Part shown: piece by piece, positions 33,138 through 41,990 of the stretch | How positions within the stretch are numbered: the stretch's first letter is position 1 | Layout of the letters: each line of letters opens with the position of its first letter | From: Janthinobacterium sp. BJB426 | GTDB lineage: Bacteria; Pseudomonadota; Gammaproteobacteria; Burkholderiales; Burkholderiaceae_D | Assembly: GCF_002735705.1 (NCBI RefSeq) | Contig: NZ_PDZL01000009.1 | Location: 1-64,000, forward strand | Reading direction: 5' to 3' | Length of the DNA: 64,000 nucleotides | Position numbers and translations under genes: made by a program | The notes under the pieces: generated by a model | Seen by the model: the letters and a program-made list of their open reading frames with translations, nothing else | What the model was told of the DNA's origin: nothing | Database searches by the model: none

Positions 33138-34205
33138 ATGAACAAGCACGCATTGATTATCGGCGCCAGCGGCGTTATCGGCAGCAATCTGGCCACGCAC
33201 TTGCTGGCGCAGGGCTGGCAGGTGACGGGCGTCTCGCGCGGCCGCACGCCCGTGCCTGCCGGCTGCGCGGCCCTGTCGCTCGACGCGACGGATGGCGCTG
33301 CCGTCGCCGCCGCGCTGGCTGGCCTGGACGCCAGCCACGTCTTCTTCACAGCCTGGGCGCGCCAGGCAAACGAACAGGAAAACATCCGCGTCAATGGCGC
33401 CATGGTCGCCAATGTGCTGGCCGCGCTGGGCCCCACTGGCCATTTGCGCCATGCGGCGCTGGTGACGGGCCTCAAGCACTACCTGGGACCGTTCGATGCG
33501 TATGGCAAGGGAGCCGTGCCCGTCACGCCGTTCCGCGAGGAGCAGGGCCGCCAGGACGTTGACAATTTTTACTATGAGCAGGAAGACCGGCTGTTCGAAG
33601 CGGCCGCGCAGTATGGTTTTACGTGGAGCGTGCACCGCCCGCACACCGTCATCGGCTACGCGCTGGGCAATGTCATGAACATGGGCCTGACCCTGGCCGT
33701 GTATGCCAACTTGTGCAAGGCCGGCGGCCAGCCCTTCGTCTTTCCGGGTTCGTCCGCACAATGGCACGGTTTGTCCGACATGACGGACGCGGGCCAGATC
33801 GCCCGCCACCTGGCGTGGGCAGCCGACAGCCCCGCCGCGCGCAACGAGGATTTCAATATCGTCAATGGCGACGTATTCCGCTGGAAGTGGCTGTGGCCGC
33901 GTCTGGCCGCGTATTTTGGTATCGAGGCGGCGGACTTGCCCGAGGCGATGGCGCCGCTGGCCGGGCGCATGCAGGACGCGCCCGCGCAGTGGCGCGCCAT
34001 CGCGCAGCAGCACGGCCTGGTGGAGCTGGATGTCAGCCGCCTCGCTTCCTGGTGGCATACGGATGCCGACCTGGGGCGGCCGATGGAAGTGATGACGGAC
34101 ATGGGCAAGAGCCGCAAGGCGGGCTTTCTCGATTATCAGGATACGCCCGATGCCTTCTTCAATCTGTTCGAGAAGTTGAAGGCGGAGCGCGTCATTCCGC
34201 GCTGA
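33138..34205 (+). CDS. SDR-superfamily reductase (extended, PRISE/progesterone 5-beta-reductase-like)
   Basis: 355 residues. The Rossmann motif is IIGASGVIGSNLATHL. The catalytic region is unusual: NFYYEQEDRLFEAA and WSVHRPHTVIGYALGN match the iridoid-synthase/progesterone reductase-like (PRISE) group, where Y-Y and an upstream lysine (LVTGLKHYLGPF) replace the standard Y-x3-K. Such enzymes reduce enones. ATG 33138 follows GGGAGTACGC. It is divergent from the LysR gene and overlaps the convergent SMP-30 gene by 14 bases. Confidence 0.85.
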   Translation: MNKHALIIGASGVIGSNLATHLLAQGWQVTGVSRGRTPVPAGCAALSLDATDGAAVAAALAGLDASHVFFTAWARQANEQENIRVNGAMVANVLAALGPTGHLRHAALVTGLKHYLGPFDAYGKGAVPVTPFREEQGRQDVDNFYYEQEDRLFEAAAQYGFTWSVHRPHTVIGYALGNVMNMGLTLAVYANLCKAGGQPFVFPGSSAQWHGLSDMTDAGQIARHLAWAADSPAARNEDFNIVNGDVFRWKWLWPRLAAYFGIEAADLPEAMAPLAGRMQDAPAQWRAIAQQHGLVELDVSRLASWWHTDADLGRPMEVMTDMGKSRKAGFLDYQDTPDAFFNLFEKLKAERVIPR

Positions 34206-35202
34206 CGGGTTCCGTGGCGACCGGTGGCGGGGCTGCTGCTGCCGCTGCTGCTGCTTCTGCCGCATTTGCCCTATGCTGCTGCGCCCGCTGCCATTCCAGG
34301 CCAGGGCGGTCGACGCGGAATTGCAGCAGCCGTCCCTGCACCACTTCCGTCACATACGCCGTGCGGCCATCGGGGCCGCCGAAGGTGATGTTGCTGGGCT
34401 TGGCGCCGGGCACGCTGATTTCGCGCAGGATGCGCCCCTGCGGCGACAGTTTCACGACGCTGCCCTTGCCGTAGCGCGTCACGTACAGGTTGCCGTCGAC
34501 GTCCACGCGCATGCCGTCCATGCCGAAATCGTCGAACTTGATCAGCAGGCGCTTGCCGCTCAGGCTGCCATTGGCGGCGATGTCATACATCCAGATATTG
34601 CGCTGCACGCTTTCATTCACATACAAGATATTGCCGTCGGGACTGACCTCGATGCCGTTGGCCGTGCCCATGGTGTCGAGCGCCAGGGTCACCGTGCCGT
34701 CCTTTGCGATGCGCCACACGCGGCCCGTATTTTCCTTCCAGTTCGGGTCGCTCGCATACAGCACGTCGTCGGCCGTGATGGCGATGTCGTTCGGCTGCGT
34801 CATGCGCGGCTCGCGCGCGTGGATGGTCAGCGCGCGCGTGGCCGGGTCGACCAGGTAAATCGTGTGTTCCATGTAGTCGGCCAAATACATCTGGCCCCGG
34901 CTGCCGAAGCGGATGCCGTTGGCGATGCTGGTGCCGGGCAGGGTCAGGTACACCTCGCCAATGCCGCCGGGGCTGACCTTGCCGATGGTTTGCTGGCGCG
35001 CAAAGTTGACGGCATAGATATTGCCATCCGCATCCACGGCCGGGCCTTCGATGCCCTTGGTAAAGGAATGCGCGGGCGTGAGCGTGGTGGCGAGGAACAG
35101 CGTTTCGTGCGCGGGCTGGCTGGCGCAGGCGGACAGGCTGGCCAGCGCGGCGGCCAGCACGGCCGTGCGCAGCGATGGCAGGGCATATCGGGATTGGTGC
35201 AT
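34192..35202 (-). CDS. SMP-30/gluconolactonase-like beta-propeller lipoprotein
   Basis: 336 residues. A lipoprotein signal ends in LSAC (C26 region), so the protein is probably lipidated and in the envelope. The rest is a six-bladed SMP-30/Gluconolactonase/LRE propeller with recurring blades such as GIEGPAVDADGNIYAVN, PNDIAITADDVLYASDP and GMRVDVDGNLYVTRYG. The last 25 residues are an alanine/proline tail. It may be a lactonase working outside the cytoplasm, but no operon link to the sugar genes is visible. Its 3' end overlaps the convergent reductase gene. Confidence 0.85.
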   Translation of the reverse strand: MHQSRYALPSLRTAVLAAALASLSACASQPAHETLFLATTLTPAHSFTKGIEGPAVDADGNIYAVNFARQQTIGKVSPGGIGEVYLTLPGTSIANGIRFGSRGQMYLADYMEHTIYLVDPATRALTIHAREPRMTQPNDIAITADDVLYASDPNWKENTGRVWRIAKDGTVTLALDTMGTANGIEVSPDGNILYVNESVQRNIWMYDIAANGSLSGKRLLIKFDDFGMDGMRVDVDGNLYVTRYGKGSVVKLSPQGRILREISVPGAKPSNITFGGPDGRTAYVTEVVQGRLLQFRVDRPGLEWQRAQQHRANAAEAAAAAAAAPPPVATEPVSAE

Positions 35203-35265
35203 CAGTGTTCTCTGTATGGCAAAGGTGGCGTATGTTACCCGACGCGCGCCAGCCGGGGCGCCTGG

Positions 35266-35508
35266 CTAGGCGGCCACCACGATCAGGTCGGGGAAGTCGT
35301 CCTGCCAGCCGTCCCATTCGTCTTGCAGATGGGCGTGCATGCCGGCCCGGTCTTGCGCCTGCTCAAACGTGTCCGCGCTGGCCAGCAGGAAGCGGGCGAT
35401 GGCGCGCAAGGTGGCCGGGTCGGCCTGGATGGTCACGTCGGAACAACGTTTGGGACGTTCTGCGGCCTCGTCTTGCAGATAGCAGTGCAGCGATAAATGT
35501 GTGGTCAT
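35266..35508 (-). CDS. Hypothetical protein, 80 aa
   Basis: Small acidic soluble protein (MTTHLSLHCYLQDEAAERP start, WDGWQDDFPDLIVVAA end). It begins 5 bases after the stop of the 249-residue unknown gene, so the two probably form an operon. The helix PATLRAIARFLLASADTFEQAQ is followed by an acidic Trp-rich tail. I do not recognise it. Small acidic partners of unknown larger proteins are often immunity or antidote proteins, but there is no direct evidence here. Confidence 0.6.
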   Translation of the reverse strand: MTTHLSLHCYLQDEAAERPKRCSDVTIQADPATLRAIARFLLASADTFEQAQDRAGMHAHLQDEWDGWQDDFPDLIVVAA

Positions 35509-35513
35509 GAGGT

Positions 35514-36263
35514 TCAGTTGTTGATGTAGGCGCCCAGCATGGCGTGTGTGTTCAGTGCGGCGCGGGCCGCTTCCAATTCCCCGGGCTGCAGGTGCCAGAA
35601 GATCCAGCCGGCATGCTCTTCGCAGCGGCCATACGCCTGCATTGCGTCGCGCAGGGCTTGTCGGCGCTCGGGCGGCAGCGCATCCAGTCGGGCTTGCGTA
35701 AAACCATTGATGGGATATACATCCCGCAGGTGCGAGTCTTGCAGCCCGCGCCGCTTGATGGCGGCCCAGTTATTTGCGGGGCAAGGAATGCCAAAGGTCA
35801 TCGGATGGGCCTCGTCGAGCTGCCGGTAGCCGAGTGCGTAGCCGGTACCATAGCCCTGCGTTTCAGCGTAGCAGTAGATATACTCGCAATGCTCGAACAG
35901 ACCGGGTATGGCCCGCGCAGCGTCGAACAAGGGCGCCAGCGCAAGCTTGCTGGCGCGTATGGCCAGCACGAACAACGAGCCCGATGAATACACGACAAGC
36001 GCGTCGCAGTTGGTGGTCTCGTCGGCTTCGTCGGGCGGCACGATGCGCGCTGAAAACAGCTCGATGCTGTCGGTCTCTGGCGCAAACAGCATCTTCTCGT
36101 AATTTCGCTTTGAGAACTTGACGACCTTGCCGCGCTTGTTGCCATAGCGCTCGACGGGTTCGCCGATGTGCGCGAACCAGGCAAACAGCTGCGCGCTTGC
36201 CGCGGCGGCGATGAAGGGGCTATCTTTCTTGAATTCGCCTACCAGGAAGTGATATTGATCCAT
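35514..36263 (-). CDS. Hypothetical protein, 249 aa
   Basis: Soluble mixed alpha/beta protein without signal peptide. Features are an N-terminal helix rich in alanine (SPFIAAAASAQLFAWFAHIG), two strand-rich segments (CDALVVYSSGSLFVLAIRAS and EYIYCYAETQGYGTGYALGYRQL) and a C-terminal helical part with many Arg/Glu/Ala. Tyrosine and cysteine spacing in the middle is striking but matches nothing I know. Encoded just upstream of the 80-residue unknown. Confidence 0.65.
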   Translation of the reverse strand: MDQYHFLVGEFKKDSPFIAAAASAQLFAWFAHIGEPVERYGNKRGKVVKFSKRNYEKMLFAPETDSIELFSARIVPPDEADETTNCDALVVYSSGSLFVLAIRASKLALAPLFDAARAIPGLFEHCEYIYCYAETQGYGTGYALGYRQLDEAHPMTFGIPCPANNWAAIKRRGLQDSHLRDVYPINGFTQARLDALPPERRQALRDAMQAYGRCEEHAGWIFWHLQPGELEAARAALNTHAMLGAYINN

Positions 36264-36536
36264 GTGTCGTCAGAGTAAATGGGCAACGCGCATGATGCCA
36301 TGCGCGGGACCCCGTGCCTAGCGCGCACGCGAGGAATGGTGCTGGCCATGGATGCATGGTGGCGGTGCCGCGCGGGCGAGATGGAAAAAGATGCGCGACT
36401 GGACGGCGCAATGGCCGGGTTGAGGCGTATGATGGAAATACAGATGTGGTTGCCGCAAGGCCGTGCGACCGGCACCGGCCGCACATCTTGCAGGTTTTTT
36501 TCGTGGTTTTGGCAGCAATGACAACGAGGAGACATC

Positions 36537-36779
36537 ATGGACAAACCCGAATTCATCCTGGCCGCCAAGGCCATGGAAACGCTGGAGATGTATCAAACCT
36601 TTTACGGCCACTCCAGCGAATACCAGGCGCACCAGCAGGAAGTATTGAAACTGCTGCGCCACAAGGGCGCCTCCCTGCTCGTTTCCGAGCATGGCCCGGC
36701 GAAATTTTTACTGGCCTTTGCCGATGCGCTGGAAGCGGCCAGCTTGCCGGGCGAGTATGTGCCGTTGAGCCGGCGGTAG
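36537..36779 (+). CDS. Hypothetical protein, 80 aa
   Basis: Helical small protein: MDKPEFILAAKAMETLEMYQTFYGHSSEYQAHQQEVLKLL then a strand ASLLVSEHGPAKFLLAFADALEAA. No export signal. GAGGAGACATC before the ATG is a strong ribosome site. The 273 bases to its left, between divergent genes, show no further gene. Function unknown. Confidence 0.6.
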   Translation: MDKPEFILAAKAMETLEMYQTFYGHSSEYQAHQQEVLKLLRHKGASLLVSEHGPAKFLLAFADALEAASLPGEYVPLSRR

Positions 36780-36825
36780 GGGCTTGTGAGCCTGGTGCCG
36801 TTGACGGTGCCAGGCAACAGGCGAT

Positions 36826-37194
36826 CTAGCAAATCGATCCACCTATGCTTTTTCCACTGCGCAAGTTAAAGCCGAAGTAGCACCTATGGCCGTCGGGATC
36901 CCGGACACAGGAAACATTTTCCTTGTCGCGTTGTCGATAGCCTTGCTCCAAACTGCAGCGCTCTTTTGAATCCGGAGCCATGGAGTCAAACATGTCCTTG
37001 GCCACTGCCCCCGTGACCATGAAAGAAATCTTGCGTTCATGCGGTGTCGGCGGTTGTTGCTCGCCCAAGGTATTCGAATAGATCAGATAAGAACCCTTGA
37101 ATGGCCTGTATTCGCCCCAGTCGCTGTTGCCGGCCGCATAAGCCAGTGAAAGCAGGGTGAGGGCACCCCACGCCAGAGCATACTGCTTTTTCAT
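36826..37194 (-). CDS. Secreted four-cysteine protein, candidate immunity protein (orphan cassette)
   Basis: 122 residues. Signal peptide 1-20 (ALAWGALTLLSLAYAAG), then a mature domain of about 100 residues with four cysteines (C-x15-C-x8-C-x16-C). The C-terminal signature is DPDGHRCYFGFNLRSGKSIGGSIC. Clear paralogue of the proteins at 41622 and 41984 (shared: P-F-K-G-x-Y-x-I-Y, QPPT, FD-x-M-x-PD, SIGGSIC). Its start lies 1 base after the stop of the frameshifted hydrolase reading frame, so it was co-translated with it. I infer a periplasmic inhibitor of that enzyme; the family is not one I can name. Confidence 0.7.
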   Translation of the reverse strand: MKKQYALAWGALTLLSLAYAAGNSDWGEYRPFKGSYLIYSNTLGEQQPPTPHERKISFMVTGAVAKDMFDSMAPDSKERCSLEQGYRQRDKENVSCVRDPDGHRCYFGFNLRSGKSIGGSIC

Positions 37195-37195
37195 T

Positions 37196-37658
37196 TCAAG
37201 CTCTCAGTTCCAGGTGAAAGTGATGGTCGTGATTTTTGAACGGCGTCACGAATGGAATGCCGGTATCGTTAAACAGCACCCGACGCACATTGGCATGGGC
37301 ACGAAAAAGTGCGATGAGCTTTGCCGTCGCGGCTTGATCGTATTCTTTGTTGTACCAATGTACCGGTATGGGCAGGCCATCTTTGCGCAGTGGACGTATG
37401 TCCACCTCCAGGCCGGACTTGTGCGTGGAGTGTTGCCCATACTCGGTCCCGTTCGCCAGGCTAATGTTGCCGATACCAAATTTCCGTGTATCCGACGCCT
37501 GCCATTCGCGCTCCACATACAGCAGTGCCATCATCATATTCGGGTGCGCATTGGCCCGCACCCCTGCCCGGGGTACCATAGACGTAGTACCCGGCACCCT
37601 CCGGAGCCTGCGGCAGGATGACGAAACCGCGCTTATCCCTGGGCTGAACTTCAAGCAT
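37196..37658 (-). pseudogene. Frameshifted MepA-like peptidoglycan hydrolase (candidate effector)
   Basis: Two overlapping frames together reproduce the full intact paralogue at 41147. From 37658 one frame reads MLEVQPRDKRGFVILPQAPEG then AGYYVYGTPGRGAGQ and then loses similarity. A second frame picks up at AHPNMMMALLYVEREWQ and continues to FKNHDHHFHLELRA. Against the paralogue (GAGQYAHP, codons caa tat gcg) two bases are missing beside position 37550 (caa t gcg). Catalytic positions are kept in the second frame (H-S-T-H-K-S-G-L-E-V-D and H-H-F-H). There is no signal peptide. GGAG precedes the ATG. Either a recently broken gene or a base-calling error. Confidence 0.75.
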
Positions 37659-37898
37659 GGTCAACTCCGCTATGCGCAACGATGGGGGAGTTGGCATTGT
37701 TTTGCATTCCTTTCCATAGGTAATTGCGGTATCGCAAACAGTGGCGAACTGGAACCGGATTCATCGATAGCATGTGAAAGGACTCCTTGCCCGGCAAGTG
37801 TCACGATAACTTTTTTATATCTTGTTTGTGACGATGTGTGAGTATGTTGCTGCCTATTTGGTGCACACTCTGCGGCATATCAATTCGGGAGTGCCTCC

Positions 37899-39500
37899 AT
37901 GGTCAGGTCACGCAGCTTGCCGCCACGATTGCTGGGAGCTGGCTTTCGTGGCTTTTCCCTGCTGCCGCTGGCCATCTCATTTGTCGTGCTGGTGTGCCTG
38001 TCGCTCTTGGCGATCCAGTTATGGATGACCTTGCGGGCACGGGAAGTGCAGCTGAATGAAGCGGGCCGTGAAAGCGCCAATCTGGCGCAATCCGTTGCGC
38101 AGCATGCCTATGACACCATCAAGGAGGCCGATACGGTGCTGGTCGGACTGGTGGAGCGGGTGGAGACAGACGGTGTTTCCGAATTGGAACTGGCGCGTAC
38201 GCACAAATTGCTGGTGACCCGTGTCGCCGAGCTGCGCCAGTTGCACGTCATCTTCATCTATGCCAGGGATGGCAGCTGGCTCGTGAACTCGCAGAAAACG
38301 CTGTTGAGCAATCTGAATCATTCTGATCGGGATTATTTCAACTACCATCGAACGCATGAGGACCGGGGGCCGTATGTCGGACCTCCCGTGCGCAGCAAAT
38401 CAACGGGGCACTGGATAGTCACTGTGTCGCGGCGAATCAACATGCCTGACGGAAGTTTTGGTGGCGTGGCTCTGGCGACCATCGACATGAATTATTTCCG
38501 GCAGTTTTACGAACGCTTTTCGATAGGAAAAAAAGGCGCCATTTTCATTGCGAATGGAAAAGGGATTCTTTTATTGAGACGGCCCTTCGATGAAAGTTTA
38601 CTGGGGCGCGATCTTTCGCAATTTCCCGTGTTTCATGATTATTTGCCCAAAAGTCCCGTTGGCACGGCAGTGATCAAGTCGCGAGTCGATGGCGTGACGC
38701 GTATCAATAGCTATCGAAGAATCGAGGAATACCCACTGGTGGTCTCTGCCGCATTGTCACAGGATGAAGTGCTCGCCGAGTGGCGTCTCGACATGATTTT
38801 ACAGAACGCGGTGGGGGGCGTGTTGGTACTGCTGATTGCCTTCATCGGATACCGCGTGGTGCGGCAAATCGATTTGCGTGTCAAGAGCGAAGCGGGTTTG
38901 CTTGAAGCGCGCAATGAACTGGAATTGATTAATGAAACCCTGGCCCGCCTTGCCAACCAGGATGGCTTGACGGGGCTGGCGAACAGGCGCCACTTCGACC
39001 AGTCGCTGCTTGCCGAGTTCAGCCGTGCGCAGCGTGAAAATAGTGCTCTGGCACTCGTGTTGATCGATGTCGATTTCTTCAAGCAATACAACGATATCTA
39101 TGGCCATGTGGCTGGCGACGAGTGCTTGAGAAAAATCGGCAAAGTGGTCGGCTACAGCATGCGCAGGCCGGGCGACCTTGCGGCGCGCTACGGTGGCGAG
39201 GAAATGGTCATTTTATTGCCCGGAACGGATCTGCCGGGTGCCTTGGCGGTGGCGGAAGGCGTCCGCCAGGCCGTGCAATCGCTGGGCGTCGAGCATAGTG
39301 GCAATCCCCTTGGCGTAGTGACGGCCAGCGTCGGCGTGGCCGCTTTCATGCCGACGCACCTGGAAAATCAGGCGGTCGAGTTGGTTGAACTCGCTGACAA
39401 GGCACTCTACAGGGCAAAGGCATCGGGAAGAAATCAGGTCTGTTATGAATCGTCTTGCGAGCCTGCCGAGCAGGCCGCGACTGCTTTTGCATTTCGATAG
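37899..39500 (+). CDS. Membrane-bound diguanylate cyclase with Cache sensor
   Basis: 533 residues. Transmembrane helices at about 20-45 and 302-325 flank a periplasmic double-Cache sensor (about 50-295, with RDYFNYHR and GGVALATIDMNYF). A coiled coil follows, then a C-terminal GGDEF domain (about 355-515) with active-site YGGEEM and an inhibitory I-site RPGD five residues upstream, so product-inhibited c-di-GMP synthesis is expected. The start at ATG 37899 directly precedes a basic stretch and helix 1. It lies between the two hydrolase/four-cysteine cassettes. Confidence 0.92.
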   Translation: MVRSRSLPPRLLGAGFRGFSLLPLAISFVVLVCLSLLAIQLWMTLRAREVQLNEAGRESANLAQSVAQHAYDTIKEADTVLVGLVERVETDGVSELELARTHKLLVTRVAELRQLHVIFIYARDGSWLVNSQKTLLSNLNHSDRDYFNYHRTHEDRGPYVGPPVRSKSTGHWIVTVSRRINMPDGSFGGVALATIDMNYFRQFYERFSIGKKGAIFIANGKGILLLRRPFDESLLGRDLSQFPVFHDYLPKSPVGTAVIKSRVDGVTRINSYRRIEEYPLVVSAALSQDEVLAEWRLDMILQNAVGGVLVLLIAFIGYRVVRQIDLRVKSEAGLLEARNELELINETLARLANQDGLTGLANRRHFDQSLLAEFSRAQRENSALALVLIDVDFFKQYNDIYGHVAGDECLRKIGKVVGYSMRRPGDLAARYGGEEMVILLPGTDLPGALAVAEGVRQAVQSLGVEHSGNPLGVVTASVGVAAFMPTHLENQAVELVELADKALYRAKASGRNQVCYESSCEPAEQAATAFAFR

Positions 39501-39625
39501 CCATTTTTGAATGGTGGCGGGGTGGGCGTCAACTGCAGATCCTGGGTGGCGCGTGCGCCAGTCTGATCCATGTACAATCGGCAACATACGGATCGACGTA
39601 TCCACCCCTTCACTGCGGAGTACGC

Positions 39626-40471
39626 TTGAGCGTGACACAAATATTGCAAACCTGGCTGCAGGCCTGGCGGGAAGCCTTCACGTGCGTCGGCCTGGGACTG
39701 CGCGATGCGCGTCATGCGGGACTGTGGTGGCGCTCCGCGCTGTGGTGCATGGCGGTCGTGGCGCTGTGGCTGGGACTGTATAGCTGCTTCGGTCGTTTTT
39801 TTGTCGAACTGAGCGCCATGCTGGCGCTGGTGTCCGTTACCGGCTTGCTGGGGCTGGGCGTGATGGATGGCGTCGGGACACTGGCCAATGGACCTGCCAC
39901 GCTTTCGCAGATGGGCAATATCGCCGGCGGCTTGGGCAGTGCCGCCAAAGCTCTGTTGTCGATAGGCCAGATCGCCCTGGCCTTGCTGGCGCTGGCTGGC
40001 TTTTTCTATGTGATGGTTTTTAGCGTCGGCGCCATCGGCACGGCGCGCTTGCCGTTGCGCTGGCTGTTGCTGGAGCGCGCCAAGGCTGTGGCAGCGCGCC
40101 GCTATGCCGCTTGGCAGCCGCCGGCCGGCCTGGATGCATCCTCCGCGCGCCCTGTCTGGCGGCGGCGCCTGTTGCTGCTGTTTTCCCTGCTGATTCCGGT
40201 GTGGGCCATGTGCGTGCTGATTTCGTACTTGCTGGCCTGGAATGTCCAGATGGTCTACGGCGCGGCGGCCGACAAGGTGCTTGGCGCGGAACAGCAAGCG
40301 GCGTTGCGCCGCGAACAGCGTCCGGCGATTTTTGCCCTCGGATTGCTGTTGTGTTTGCTGATGCTCGTACCAGTCCTCAATTTACTGGTGCCAGCCTTGC
40401 TGTGCAGCAGTGTTTGCCATTTGCAGCGCCGCGGCTGGCGCGCAACGGGGTCACCAATCAAGGTGGAGTGA
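39626..40471 (+). CDS. EI24-like membrane protein, about 281 aa
   Basis: Integral membrane protein with four or five hydrophobic helices. It resembles EI24/CysZ-type proteins in layout: ILQTWLQAWREAFTCVGLGLRDARHAGLWWRSALWC before helix 1, two helices around 45-85, one around 115-140, an amphipathic loop and a final RRLLLLFSLLIPVWAMCVL/LLLCLLMLVPVLNLLVPALL pair. The start is uncertain: TTG 39626 is 5 bases after GGAG, GTG 39632 is 11 bases after. Function unknown. The stop is 14 bases before the next gene. Confidence 0.7.
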   Translation: MSVTQILQTWLQAWREAFTCVGLGLRDARHAGLWWRSALWCMAVVALWLGLYSCFGRFFVELSAMLALVSVTGLLGLGVMDGVGTLANGPATLSQMGNIAGGLGSAAKALLSIGQIALALLALAGFFYVMVFSVGAIGTARLPLRWLLLERAKAVAARRYAAWQPPAGLDASSARPVWRRRLLLLFSLLIPVWAMCVLISYLLAWNVQMVYGAAADKVLGAEQQAALRREQRPAIFALGLLLCLLMLVPVLNLLVPALLCSSVCHLQRRGWRATGSPIKVE

Positions 40472-40485
40472 ACAAGGAGTGAACA

Positions 40486-40929
40486 ATGAGTGAACACGCA
40501 AGACGCGGCACCCTGGAGCGCGCGATTGAAATTGCCGCCGCCATCCATGCGGGCCAGACGGACAAGGGTGGTGCGCCGTACATACTCCACCCCTTGCGCG
40601 TCATGCTGCGCGTCGCGCCCGGTGCTCAGCAGATCGTTGCCGTGCTGCATGATGTAGTGGAAGACAGCGATGGAAAAATCACCTTCGACGACCTGGCGCG
40701 CGAAGGATTTCCCCGGGAAGTCATCGACGGCGTGCGCGCCGTGACCAAGATCGACGGCGAGTCCTACGAAGCGTTCATCGCCCGCGCGGCCTTGGACCCG
40801 GTCGGCAAGGCCGTCAAGCTGGCGGATCTGGCCGAGAATAGCGATTTGTCGAGGATAGATAGGCCGACGCAGAAGGATCTGGAGCGGCTGGAGAAGTATC
40901 GGCGGGCGATGGAATATTTAAGGGGGTGA
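40486..40929 (+). CDS. HD-domain phosphohydrolase, small alarmone hydrolase-like
   Basis: 147 residues forming a single HD domain like the hydrolase half of SpoT or Mesh1: RAIEIAAAIHAGQTDKGGAPYILHPLRVML, the HD pair in AVLHDVVEDS, and a late aspartate in VKLADLAEN. No synthetase domain is present. It may hydrolyse (p)ppGpp. AACAAGGAGTGAACA overlaps the end of the previous gene, suggesting coupling to the membrane protein. Substrate is inferred from fold only. Confidence 0.87.
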   Translation: MSEHARRGTLERAIEIAAAIHAGQTDKGGAPYILHPLRVMLRVAPGAQQIVAVLHDVVEDSDGKITFDDLAREGFPREVIDGVRAVTKIDGESYEAFIARAALDPVGKAVKLADLAENSDLSRIDRPTQKDLERLEKYRRAMEYLRG

Positions 40930-41146
40930 TGTTTTTTAACTTCGAAATGGCGCAACGCCATCGCTTCAACTGGCAACAAGTCCACCAACGTACGGATCTT
41001 TGATCCTTCGCAATGCTCAGAAAATGTATAGCGGTAAGAATTGTCGAGCGCACAGATTTCTTTGCGAGCGTGCAAGGAGTCCTGCCAAGGGGGGCATCCT
41101 GCCATTGGTTTGAGCTGAGTTCGGGATTTTACATTCAGGAGTACGC

Positions 41147-41608
41147 ATGCTGGAATTGCAGCCAAAGGATGCACGCGGCTATTTCAATCTTCCGCAACGA
41201 CCTGAAGGCGCGGGATATTACACCTACGGGACGCCGCCGAATGGCGCCGGCCAATATGCGCATCCCAAGCTGCTTTCGCTCCTGTTTTTGGTTGAGCATC
41301 AATGGCAAGGTATCGATAACCGGAAAATTGGTTTTGGAAATATCAGCCTGGCTGATGGCGCTCCCTACAGTGAACATAAAAGTCATCGAAGCGGAAAAGA
41401 CGTCGACGTCCGATTGCTTCGCAAAGACAAAATGGATAGTCCTGTAACAAGGTTTGACTCTCAGTACGACCGCGATGCCACGGCCCAGTTAATCCGCATA
41501 TTTTTTGAATTCAGCTTTGTCCACGTTATTTTTTTTAATGATCCCACTATTCCCCGGGTAAGACCCCTCATACGGCACGACGACCATTTTCATGTCACGA
41601 TCAAGTAG
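41147..41608 (+). CDS. MepA-like (M74/M15-type) peptidoglycan hydrolase without signal peptide, candidate effector
   Basis: 153 residues. The LAS-metallopeptidase zinc motif H-x-S-H-x-x-G-x-D-x-D is present as HKSHRSGKDVD (H77, H80, D87), followed by H-x-H at H147/H149 (DDHFHV). Upstream GNISLADGAPY resembles the start of the MepA domain. These enzymes cut peptide bonds in peptidoglycan, which is outside the cytoplasm, yet the N-terminus (MLELQPKDARGYFNLP) has no signal peptide. That fits delivery by a secretion system such as type VI, or phage-style lysis. It is followed by two secreted four-cysteine genes. AGGAG lies 6 bases before the ATG. No secretion-system genes lie in the window. Confidence 0.8.
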   Translation: MLELQPKDARGYFNLPQRPEGAGYYTYGTPPNGAGQYAHPKLLSLLFLVEHQWQGIDNRKIGFGNISLADGAPYSEHKSHRSGKDVDVRLLRKDKMDSPVTRFDSQYDRDATAQLIRIFFEFSFVHVIFFNDPTIPRVRPLIRHDDHFHVTIK

Positions 41609-41621
41609 CAAGGCTGATGAT

Positions 41622-41990
41622 ATGAAACGCCTTCTCGCTGTTTTTCTTCTTCTTTTTTTGGCTATGGCCATGGCCCAATCCGCTCCCAAATGGCTATTTT
41701 CTTACCAGTCATTCAAAGGCCGCTATGCGATTTATGGCGGAAGCCTGAGCGATCCGCAGCCGCCAACCAGGAAAGACAAGCGCATCGCGTTCTGGATCGA
41801 CGGCAAGGCGGCGAAACAGCTATTTGATGCGATGGGGCCCGACTTGCGCAACGCGTGCGGCGTGGATGGCAAATATCGATTGCGCCAGCGGGCGGAAGTG
41901 AGCTGCTCCTACCATCCCCGTGATGGCCATCATTGCGACTTTGGCTTTGATCTGCTGACGGGGCGCAGCATCGGCGGCTCCATATGCTGA
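41622..41990 (+). CDS. Secreted four-cysteine protein, candidate immunity protein 1
   Basis: 122 residues, same length as the paralogue at 36826. Signal peptide 1-20 (MKRLLAVFLLLFLAMAMAQS). Mature segments: SFKGRYAIYGGSLSDPQPPT, then FDAMGPDLRNACG and DGHHCDFGFDLLTGRSIGGSIC; cysteines in C-x15-C-x9-C-x16-C. I took ATG 41622; an ATG at 41592 would overlap the hydrolase and bury the signal peptide. It starts 13 bases after the hydrolase gene. A periplasmic antidote to the hydrolase is the simplest reading. Confidence 0.75.
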   Translation: MKRLLAVFLLLFLAMAMAQSAPKWLFSYQSFKGRYAIYGGSLSDPQPPTRKDKRIAFWIDGKAAKQLFDAMGPDLRNACGVDGKYRLRQRAEVSCSYHPRDGHHCDFGFDLLTGRSIGGSIC

